DNA from: Branchiostoma floridae
Lineage: Eukaryota > Chordata > Leptocardii > Amphioxiformes > Branchiostomatidae
Assembly: GCF_000003815.2 (NCBI RefSeq)
Contig: NC_049983.1
Coordinates: 26,345,003-26,409,002, forward strand
Reading direction: 5' to 3'
Length of the DNA stretch: 64,000 nucleotides
The position numbers and the translations under genes were made by a program. The notes beneath the pieces are model-generated. The model worked only from the letters and a program-made list of their open reading frames with translations, was not told the origin of the DNA and did not search any database. Of this stretch, positions 36,601 through 48,600 are shown in pieces. Numbering within the stretch: position 1 is the stretch's first letter; each line of letters starts with the position of its first letter.

Positions 36601-39600
36601 CTAACGTAAATACAAATATATTGAAAAAGAACAACTCATCTATGGTGTACAGAATCTTGTAAAATAAATACAGATGTTGCACATAGTCATATAGTTCAAT
36701 CTTTTAAAGATAAATGCATCTCTTTAGTTGAAGCTATTGGCGAGTGGTAATTAATCAAGGTAGAATATTAGTGCATTGATAGTGAATGATGAGAAAAGTT
36801 CATCAAACGGTACGTGTTTTATCTGTTCTGATGATTAGGCCCCAGACAATAGTCTAGACAGCATCTACGCAGACGCCTTTTCACCAACTCCACAGGACGT
36901 GCTCCAGAGGCTGAGTCAGGTTAGTCACTTCCTGTACTTGTTGACATCACGTGTATTTTACAATGGTGTCATAGACATTGTAATCGTGCAACACGTCTAC
37001 GTTTAAGGTTTAAAAAATCAGGCGTCTACAGAACTCGGGTGTCGATAAATAAAAGCGAGAGATTCGGTCGAAAATTCCGGTAAGTAAAATTCCGGTTAGA
37101 AAAATTGTTTTGTGTTGCAGAACATGTTATTTGTCTCCTTGTGTAATTCACCAACTCAGGATGACCCTCATTCTAGTTTCAAGGTTAAGTGAATCTAAAT
37201 ATTCGTTGTTTGTGGTTTACCTTAAACCTGTGCCCATTCAGAAAAAAATCTATTTATACATTTACAACATCCATTCGTTCTTGATAATTATCGGTGGTGA
37301 AACATTATGATATTTTCTTCATGGTAACTTGTTCGAGTGTCAGCATTTACCATAAGCACGTTTCTTGTTGATGAAGAATATTCCATTTTGTTGTCAGTAA
37401 AATGAATATTTTTCTACAAATCAGGACATTGCCGGTGACGGTGTTGGTGCTGTTGGGTTGGAGCAGCCAACATCAGCTGCTGAAGAGAAGTCAGAGGTAA
37501 AAGCTCCTTTATTGTAGACCTTGGGTACGATCTGTTGAATTTTAATGTTGGCATAGGTATCACTAATGTTTTTGATATCTATTGTTTTAGATGTGCAGGA
37601 AGGCAATCGAAAGATTGGGATCTGAAACCGGTAGAGCCCAGACACCGCAGCGAGTAGAATTGATCTCTGAGTTATCATCGCGTGTCATTACGTCATGCCC
37701 CAACATTCCACAGGAAAATGCCTTCAAGGTAAAGATAATTGACGTGATTTCTACAAAGTTGAATGGTTTTATTTAGTCTTTATTTAGTCTAAATTTAGCT
37801 AATATGTTCATCTCATATTTGATCATTTTCTTGTTTCTGACACAAGCAACTTTATGACAAAGTTGCCTATTTTTCTGAAAATGGTAAAATCTTTATGATT
37901 TCCATCAGAACACAGCACTAGACGTTCTGCAGTCCATCACCAGAAAACTGGGCAAACTGGACATGTCTGACCCGTCCACTGCCGAATCTGTGGGAGGTCG
38001 TAAGTACCAATACATCAGGTCTACATCGCTTAACTTCCTTAAAACGTATGGAAAGAAAATATCTCAAACATTTACTGCAGCTTAAAGAACTGTTGGGCTG
38101 TGTGCAGAGAATTCCTGTTCCTTTTGTATCTAAATATCCTCAAATGTTTTCACTTGTGTAACAGTCTATTTGAATCATTTGATTGCTTTGGTAGAGTGTA
38201 TTAGTGCCTTACAAAGTTTCTGAATCGTATAAAATCCTCTTCGGATTCATTTGCAAGTTTTGGTAGAGTCCCATGGCAAGGTTTCTGACATGTATAGTAG
38301 CATTCTGTGTTTCTTATGCTCAATGAGTAACTGACAGTTGTCTCTATTGATTATTATATTTTGTGACAGTACTTTATGTTCAGAACGGCATTATCTCACT
38401 ATTGTAGGCTATCTATGTCACTTAGATCCATCGCAAAGGAAAGCACTTTTTGCCCTGAAGATGATAGGTGGTCAACTAAAACGTCGTCGCGTAGAAAAAT
38501 GTGGCTGTGAGTAAGTAATAATATCAAAGAAAATATTAACGGGGTGTTCCCGGTTTCTTTTGCAGCTCTGGTGGAGTCAGTCGCTACTCTTCTTTATGAA
38601 CCTGGGAAAGATGCAGAAGCGAATGACGGGAATCTTCAACCCCATGCAGTAGATGACGATCATGTCTCTCCAGAGGAGCGCGCTCAAAAGGCGAAACAAG
38701 AGGAGGAAGAACAGCGAGCTGAGGTGAAAGTTAGACACTTAATGATTCACTTTCAGATCGGACTTTTTTTTGAATCTCTGAACGGGGGAAGGGGTCGCTC
38801 TTGAGGACCATGTTTAGAATACCTATTACTTCTAAACGGCTCATTATATGGACACCAAATATTTTATGACTGATGCAAAAGGAATATTATGCAATTTTGA
38901 CGTCATCTATGTGATTGTATTGGCTGCAAAAAAACATGAAAAAATGTATTCCCAGAAAACTTAAAGATATGCAACAAAAATGAAACAACAATTGGAGATA
39001 ATAGAATAATAATGTCTACTTGGACCTCTTTTATCAATAGCAATGACGCCAGAATGACACAAAACACACTGAAAATCGACTTTAATAGTTCATTTGAACG
39101 TCTTCTGAGGAAAAAATAACAGGTAATTACGAATAGTGTAATACCAAAGTTGTACTTGACCTAGGGATATGGTCCGCCATCTTGGATTTTCACTAATGAT
39201 GTTATGAAATAAGCATAATTTATGCATATTTGATTTTCAAAGATATACCAAAGCAAATAAGATTTTAATCACGTGATAACCGTTAGAACCGAAGTTAGCG
39301 ATTTTCGTAAAAATATGCCTGTCAACAACTTGATGCCAAAGCAACACGACAGGATGGAAAACCAAATTTTGGAAAATTATTGGCATCTCAATTTCTGGAA
39401 AAGTTACTAAATCTGGTGGCTCTAGCGTAAGCCGTTCAGGCATTATGTGACATGAAGTTGGTGGAGGCATGAAAAGCTTATGACAAATTATGTATTTCCC
39501 CAATGCATTTACCGTCTTTTTTCTAATTCAAAAGATGCTGACTACCACATATTATACATGTGTTGTTTTTTGGCGGGCAAGCTCAACATTTTCAGGCAAT

Positions 39601-42600
39601 GACTTGGCTCTTTTGTATATGTGCTATTAACCGTTCGTAAGCTTCTTTTGGGAAGTTAGTACTATTATAATATTTTTTTTGTGTGTTTTTTTTTCCCTTC
39701 TTTTTATCTAAGTGGCATGTTTCCACCACTGGTGTTTGCAGTGTAATGCTTTCTTTCACTATTAGAAGAAAAAGATTGTCCAGAAAAGCCACCAGGTCCT
39801 GGATGACCTGTTCAACGCCGTTACCGACCCCATGAGACTTGGAGCCCCGCCGGTAACTATCAAGAGAAGTGGGGTTACTCTGAAAGCCCAGAAGGTCCGG
39901 GGCTCCGTGTTTGGGGGCCAGGTGGTGCAGACGGAGGATGGGGGGTTCCAGTTCCCATCACAAACTGCACTTTTTCCGGAACATCCACCTCACAACATCA
40001 CTGTAAAGGTATCAGTCCTCCCTTTCTTCCTCTCTTTCTTCTGTCAGCATCCCCTAACGGGCTTCTCGTCCTTTCCAAAAGAATCAGATTAAAACATCCT
40101 CTTCAATCTCTTTCTTATCATATTCTTGAAAAAGGGGGGGGGGGTGAAAAGGTGAACTTCGACTAACATCACGACTTTAGTTTAACATATTTTTGTAAAT
40201 TAGTAACGCTTATAAGGTTGTCTTCTATCTTGTTGGGACAGTAAACAACGAAAATAGAACCTGAAATGAAGAACAGAAATGTGCTGACCTCAAATTTCAC
40301 TTTAAAAGGCTAACAAAAATTCCATTACTTTCAGTTGATTCAGTACCAGCAAAACCCATTCACCTGGGGCCTTGGTCAATATCAGGCCCACTCTTCTGTC
40401 ATGGAACTGACGATTCGCCAGAAAAACTACAAGCCCTTGGTCTTCAACGACCTCACTGAAGACTTCATAATCACCATTCCGGGCAAGTCCAGAAACAAAC
40501 CAGCGACAAAAATCATCACCTACCCCCTCGCAGGAAACCGAAGTTCGGCCTACCATTTGCTGAACCTCAACAGCACCGCAGAAGCATTCCTGGTCACAAT
40601 CACCCCGCTGAACACAAGCGTGGTCTACGGCGTGTGGGGCAGGTACGGCGGCCGCCCTGATGACCAAAACTACGACGTGTCCATGGAGACGTACGTTCTT
40701 CCCGAGGAGTGTTCCCTGATGGAAACTCTGGGTGGGGATAGAGACGACATGGACAAGAGGGAGGCAAGGATGTTCATCAAAGGAGCTAAAGATCCAGAGG
40801 ACTACTATGTCAAAGTCCAAATTCTAGGTGAGCTGAACTATTTTACATTTCTCATGATCAGGACAGAAATAAACTTCAGTCTCTCTGACAGACTAATAAA
40901 TAAGGTAAACGTTTGCAGCAGTCGAAACTGTATACCGATTTTCTGCAGTGGTTTCTTTAGGTTTTAATCGGTACTCAATACCGTGAAAATGGGCAAATAT
41001 TTTACAAATATTATTTTCATGCTCTACCATTGTCGGAATTGTACATATGTATTTACATAAGTCGGATTGAGTCCTGGAATGTAATAAAGTATGTTATTTA
41101 TGAAGAAGGAATTGTCTTCGTTTCTTCAGGACCGGCGACCGAGTGTGACGTCAATGAGCGAACAGAGGAAAAGCATGTACTCGCAAATACCTTCTACGCC
41201 TACGAGTTCCAGTGGGCCCGTCTGAGCTGCGTCTTCTGGAGCGAGACAGAGGACGCCTGGAGGCCGGAAGGCTGCACGGTGTGTACAACGGCCATATTAT
41301 ATTGCCAAACTTGCCGAGTTTTGTTGCCATTTTATCAACTATTAATAGTGAATGATATCTTATACGATTATAATCTAATTTGTAACCGATTGTAACTATT
41401 TCATTGATGATTGATTATTCCAATAATTACCAAAACTGGTTTAACCTGCAGTGTGTCAACATATTCGGAGTACTAATTAACATAATGACAATGTGATTAA
41501 GAGTACATGTAAATTATTAGACTGTTAAGGACCCATTTAACATTTCTAAACATTGGATTAGTCGTTTTTATCGACAAAAATGTAACATTTCTGTCTACCC
41601 TTTAGATTAGCAACCAGTCCACGATTAACAACATCATCTGCCACTGCAACCATCTGACGGCGTTCGGAAGTGACTTCGCCACACCACCTAACAGAGTGGA
41701 CTTCGGGGCTTTAACGCTTAGTGATTTACGCAACAACGGCGCGGTGTTGACAACCATCTTCGTGGTGGACTGCCTGTTTTTGCTCGCGTTGGTCATAATA
41801 AAGATTATTGACCCTAGATTAAAGAGGAAGGTAAATGGGCATAATCGACAATGACTCAATTTCATAAACAACTTGGAACTTTGTCGCGTGTTCTGAATTT
41901 TTTAGATATATTTTATCAATATTCCATTTTTTTCATTCTTACAGAAAAACTCTTCCATCACACTGGATGACCTGCAGAATGATTTCCGGTACCGCCTGCA
42001 CCTTTGGACAGGCACCGCTAAGCATGCTGGGACGGAGTCCACAGTTTCCTTCAACCTGTGTGGAGATGAGGCGACCTCCGGAGTGAGAGTGGTCAGCATC
42101 TCGGAGAAGGTCAGGCATCAAATTCAGTAGCGTCCTTTTTATTCCTCAAGAATACTTTCACTCAAACAAGAATACTTTCACTCAGACAGGTAGATCTTAA
42201 CAAGTCGAATGCTTGTTGCTGTTAAGGTTTTCACCCAAGGCAGCCAGGTGACGCTGAACTTCAGCACAGCAGAACAGCTGGGTAACGTGGCGCTGCTGCA
42301 GCTCATGCACGACAACAGTGGGGAGGGGAGCCGTGCATCGTGGAACGTGGACAGAGCAGCAGTGCAGGATCTCACCACAGGCAAACTGTGAGTTTTTAGG
42401 CTGCTTAGATTCGTCAATTCAATTGCATCTATAAAGTGCACGACCGAGAAAGGATCTACATATTATGTTTAGTTTGTGATGAAGTTAGATATGATATTTT
42501 GAAAAGATATAGTTTTTATCATGGCGAAGAACAGACACGACTGCAATTCAGTTCTTTTTGATGGATGGTGACAAAAATTAAGCTTGCATATCTTGCCGCG

Positions 42601-45600
42601 TGATTAAAATAATATAAACCTTATGTCCTAATAATAAAACTTTAGACTCTCTCCGTTTCATACTTCACTAGCTTTAAACAATCCCTATTCCTGACCTTTG
42701 TCAAACTGTGAGGTTTAATATGGGTCCTAGAAGAATTAATCTAAGTTATTTTGCCATTAAATCATGGAAAAACAGGTTCTACTTCTTCTGCGATGAGTGG
42801 CTGGCAGCCGACCGCGGGGACGGACAGGTCGCGAAGACCTTCCCTGTCGCCACTGAGCAGGACCTGCGATCCTTCGGGTTTCTGTTTCCGGCAAGTCTGC
42901 GGAGCAATCTTGTAGAGGAGCACCTCTTTTTTTCCGTCGCTATCATGCCTAAAGGTAAGCGTGTGTATTTACTACATATTAGATCCATCTGTATAACACT
43001 TGCTGAAGGATTCCTACAAATTAAAATGAGGATGTGTATATAGAACAGAGTTCTGCTAGTTTGCGTGATCATCTGCCGAAAAATCTTCAGGAGAATCCGA
43101 ATAATCATCAGTTGACTCTGGAGCAATCAATCACACGTTTTCATCCATAACTGACGGACCTCAGCCAGTTCAGCAATAGTGCATTGATTAGGAAAAAGCA
43201 TATAGATGGTTCTCCCATGCATGGAATCTTTATGAGTATAGTCAACTTTTTGTTCCTGCAAATACACTTAACTGAAGACAGAGTTTCAAATTCTTTTAGT
43301 TATGGCAGCATCTTACCAGTAACTTTTTAACTTACAGGAAGCAAGTTCACCCGCATCGAGAGGCTTGGCTGCTGCCTGAGTTTCCTCACCTTGTCCATGG
43401 TGGCCAGCGCCATGTGGTTGAGCGATGAAAACGCAACTCAAGTTGTGCAGGCCGTCAGCCTGGGGCCGTTCTCCTTCACCTTGAACACAGTTTACACGGG
43501 AATCATGGCCAGCATCACCTGCCTTCCCGTCGTCATGGCCATCGTTGTGCTGTTCCAGTACAGCCGACCGAACAGCAAGGGCGGTCGTCCGGTCAGGGAC
43601 GCGGAGACAGCCGGACCAGCTGAGGCACCCATGCAGCAAGAACCAACCAAGGGCCTGCCACACTGGTGCAAGTACGTGGCCTGGGTGCTAGTGGTGCTGT
43701 CTGCCGTGGGGTCATCTGTCTTCACCGTGCTGTACAGTCTGGAGTGGGGCAAGGACAAGTCCGAGAGATGGCTGTCTGCGTTCTTCACCACTTTTCTGGC
43801 GGACATATTTCTTCTGCAACCAGTGAAGGTTTGTGCCGAAATGTCCTGTCATGCTCTGCTGTTTCAAATCTTAATTCCTTTGAAAAAGAAGCACATTAAG
43901 TACAATGCAATCGGGTTTGCATGTTATTAATGTTATTTTTGCACGTTGGGGATTGTGATGGATACATGTTCATCCATAGATCTAGAAGCATTGGTTGTCT
44001 AATTGTATATAAATGTCAAATCAAGATTTGTACAATACTAATGCATATAATATAACCTCTTCAGAACGTGCTGTACAAACCCTCCACATCCTACTAGCTG
44101 CTGCTTCCTTAATCAACGTCGACAAAATTGTCAATATCAAACACTTAATGTTACAGGTCTTGGTTCTGGCGATCGTCTTTTCATCCGTTTTCCAAAAACA
44201 TACCTTGAAGATGATTTTTGAAAATGAAGCGGACAAAGTTGTCCTGCAGGACACCACTGTGGCGTCAATAAAGCAGAAGGAGTTTGACAGTGAGTCATTA
44301 AAAACTTGATGTAAAGCCGCAACACTCATCTTACAGTTATCATTCGTTACGTTATTATCCAAGGATACGACATTTGTGTTCCGATTGTTCTGCGTTCTCT
44401 TTACGTAATTACTGATTGATTGTATGTTTACTTTCAACAAAGGTGGTCGATTCCGGGTAAAGAAGAAAATGGAAAGACTGTCTCAGATGTCCCTTGCAAA
44501 CGTTAACGAAGCGCAACGTAAGCGGAACAGAGACAGGCGAATCGGAAACCTCCTTTGGGACATCATCCTGTCTTGTGCTCGCCTCCTGCTTGCGCTGACT
44601 ATCATTAACGGACACCACAACACCAACACGGCCTTCCATCAGACACAGAGCGCGGCAGAAAACTTCGTGCAGTCCATTGACGAGGTGAGCACGTCATTGC
44701 AGTCTTTAAAACGTAGCTTTTGGGGGGGGGATGCTTTCTCTAGTTCTCACTGTTATAACTGTCATTAAGAAATACTGCTGAAATACGCACAAGCCACATG
44801 CAGCGTAGCAAAATGTACCCAGGATATGAAAAATGTAAATCTTTTGTCATCTGATCTAGCTTTTTATCATGAAGCATACCAATTGTAGAATATGTCAATG
44901 GTTTATGCATATGTCCACATATTCCATCCTTCCAGGTGACCGAGCCTTCTGCCGTCTGGCCCTGGCTGAACGAGACCGCTCTGGAGAGCTTCTACCCGGA
45001 GACTTCCTACAATGACGACAAGCCCCGCTGGTGGGAGAAGGTCTTCACAGCCGACATGCAGTCGGTCCTGGTCTCCCCACCCATCCTGATTCAAGCCCGA
45101 GTAAAGTCAGGTTGGTGGAAATGCTTTTTACGAAGGGCTAAAAATAAACATTCGTAACTATTGACTTAAAGACCAACCCCGTACTATAAAACCACCCAAT
45201 AAATTCGGCTAACGTAAACTACTAGAGCTCAGTCTTCTGTTGACTGTGGTGGAGTTCACATCGGGGAAGGCTGGCTGAGACCCCTGACCAACACAAGTTT
45301 ATTTTCAATTTAATTTTGATATTAGGATACTACATAAGGTATTGAAGTATGATTATACATAAAGCTTTACCTAACCCAGAAAATAAAGCAATGAAAATGC
45401 TGGCTTGTCTTACTCTGGTACTCTGAGACATAACTAACAGTTACAATTGTACAGTCTACATAGCCCCTGTTGGTACACTTACAAATAGACACCACATTAT
45501 TAGCCATATTAGACACATAAATATCAGAGCTAATTCAGTTATAAGGAAGATTTTCAAGTTGCAATTATGTGTTGTAGATAGTCATACAAACAGACACTTT

Positions 45601-48600
45601 GATACAAAGTTGGCAAAGCAGAGTTGAAAGTTTCAATTTGAACACAAGGTTGGTTTCCCAATATTTGAAAGTCACTGTTATTAGGACCTCGATTATGTGA
45701 CTTTGTTACAGCTATCTGGATCATTCTGCAGGGTTTGATAGTGTTTGCTTGAAAACCAGTAGAGAAAAATATTTGAATTTTTGACCAGTATTTTATGCCA
45801 ATCTGTCCCTGCCTTTGTTTCCAGCGTGTAGACAGTCTGTGATGTTTATTAGTTTATGTATTTATAGGGGTCAATTCACCCCTCTAGCTGCTGGGATGGT
45901 CACAGTAGGGAGTACTTCCTTAGTGCTGTGCCCAGGGCACTCCTGTTTGGTCTTTAAACTGCACAACTTTTATCAATTGTTTCAACGCGACTTGCGTAAA
46001 ACTTACGGAGTGTATGAAAGGCGATTACATTTTAGCTATTTCTTTGACTTCCCTCCTTCTTCAATCCCAGGGCTGTGCGAAGTGCCTGCGACAATGCAAC
46101 ACATGTTCGATAAGTGCACGGCAGCGTATGGTGAAAACACGAAGGAGACCGGAGTGTATCAGAAGGGATGGAAAAGAGTCACGAATATGTCGGAGGTGGA
46201 GTCAGAAACCTCTGGATGGAGCCACCGCCCCAGCGGTTACACCATCAAACCCGTCTTTGGTGTGAAATCGCACTACTGGGGAGACGGCTTCAGTCTGGAC
46301 CTGGGAGATTCAGCAGACAAGATGCGCAGTATTCTCACAGACCTGAAGACCAACCACTGGATTGACAAGCGGACAAGGGCCGTCATTGTGGAACAATTCG
46401 TCTACAACGGAAACCTGGATATGTTCACTTCGGTGACGGTAGTGTTTGAATTTACCGAGATGTCCGGAGTTTTCTCCCATCGTCACCTGCATACCTTTCG
46501 GCTTCATCAACAGCCTGGTACAGTCGGCTACATCTACGTCCTGATGGAAATCATTTACGTCATCTTTCTCCTCTATTCGCTGTGGAAAGAGGCGAAAACA
46601 GCACGAGCAGCTGGCTGGGCCTACTTGAAGGAGCCATGGAATATTTTCGAAATCTTTAACTTCCTCTTGGCCTTCTCTGTTATTGCCTTGTATGCCACTA
46701 ACAGAGTGTATGGGTCCATGGCTCTGGCGGCTGTCAAGCAAGGGAAAGGTGGGCTATAAACATGTACACATGTTCATTACGTTGTAACGTTAGTATTGTA
46801 CAAAATCCTACATTTTTTCTTAAATCTTGAGAGGAGGTTTAAAGAAAATAATAACGAACAATTCTTTTGATTCCGTTTAGATCCACTCCAGTATCTCAGA
46901 TCGGTGGTGAACATAAATCTGGTGTATGGATGGTTCCTGTCTTTCCTTGCCTTTGTCAACATCATGAAGTTCCTGCGACTGTTGAGGTTCAACCCACTCC
47001 TGTCCAAGCTGATGTCCGTGTTCCGGGGAATGGCGGTGGAGTTCTCTGCCTTCATCTTCTACTTCTTCCTCTGCTTCTCAGGATTTGGCATCAGCGCTTA
47101 TTTCATGTTCGGTGCCACCGCAACAACGTACAGGTTCATAATTTTAGTGTTTAGAGTGGTTAAGACTATAGCAGACCTGGACAGAAATCGGATTACCGCT
47201 AGTTTACCTTTATCCGCTAGGTAACATATATTCGTTGTCTTTGAAAGAAGGAACATCAAGTCCATGGTGGTGGTTTTAAAAAGAAAAGCGTTACAACACA
47301 CTGACATGAAAACGACTTTTTTTTTTTCAGGTCCATCAGTATTTCCTTCTCCACATTGTTCCAGATGTCTCTTGGAGTCTTTGACCACACGGAGCTGACG
47401 GAGGCAAACCCCATCCTCGGTCCCATCTTCTTTGTAACATTCATTTGCTTCATGTTCCTGGTTCTGATGAACATCGCCATGGCGATCATCGACAGCGCAC
47501 TTCCGGATGTGCGGAACCACGTCATGCCAGAAGAGGACCGGTACTTCATCCAAGGGTTATGGGAACGCTTCACTTCCTTGTTTGGGCTTCAAGAAGCGCC
47601 AGTCACAGGTAATTGCGTCTAAGTTGATGTTGTCCAACACGTGATTTAAATCTTAATGAGCCTTATGTTTCTTACCAGGCGACACCCGGTTGATTTCTAC
47701 TTGATCTTTTTGTTTCATTCAAAGTTTTGGAATGACAAAATTGTACACAATTACAGACGTCCACATCGTGGATAGCCTCCACGACAGCCTTATTGAGGTT
47801 GAGATCCAAGTTGAGAGGCTGTGGTTGAAGAGACTGTCGCTTTTCAGCTGCAGGCGAGTACGGTTCTCTGTGGGATGCATGGATGGAACATTTCCTGTGT
47901 CATCACTTACTTATGCTTTTCCTACCCCTTATGAACTGTAATCTTGCGCTGCTATATTTTAAAAGGTGAGTGAAACCTGTAGACGATTCAATTTGCTTGC
48001 TGAAGGCGCGTCTCTACTTTGCTTTTCTCTTCCCTCTTCTGATTTTCTAACGCTTCTGAACCCAATTATGGTATTGATCCATTGTTACATACATATGATC
48101 CTTACCATGTGACCTGTACTTAGCCCAGTGGGGCAAAAATGTGCAATAAAGGTCTTCATTCATTTATTCATTCATTAACCTTATAGTTTTACATGTACAG
48201 GATGAAGAATGCAGACCTCCCTACGAAACCTGACTTCGTCCCACAAGTCAAGAATGTCCTCAAGGACGGAGCCGAGGAACCTCAAGCTCCAAGAGAAGAT
48301 CTTCCCGTCATTGTTATCCGTTCTGCTTCCCAAAACAGCGGCATCGAGGACGAATCCGGGAACAGTGCAGTGGTGGAGGCGGGTCCAAGTTCAAGTGACA
48401 GCTACGAAGAAGAAAATGTCACAGAAGATAAAGATTTGGCTGTGGTCAAGTCCTCCACACCTCTTTCGCTTGGAAAGATGCTGACATACAACGACATACA
48501 AGCTGCCCAAAACCTGCTCCGCCGCCAGTATCCGGCCCTCCAAGGGCTGGAAGACCCTGTATTCGGTCTCTATGAAGTAGGATTTGCCAAGATGACCGGA

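Noticed and set aside
45815-46070. Upstream extension of the TOP exon open frame in copy 2
   Set aside because: It is inserted intronic sequence that happens to be open. Homology with copy 1 and the family starts at GLCEVP after a good acceptor.
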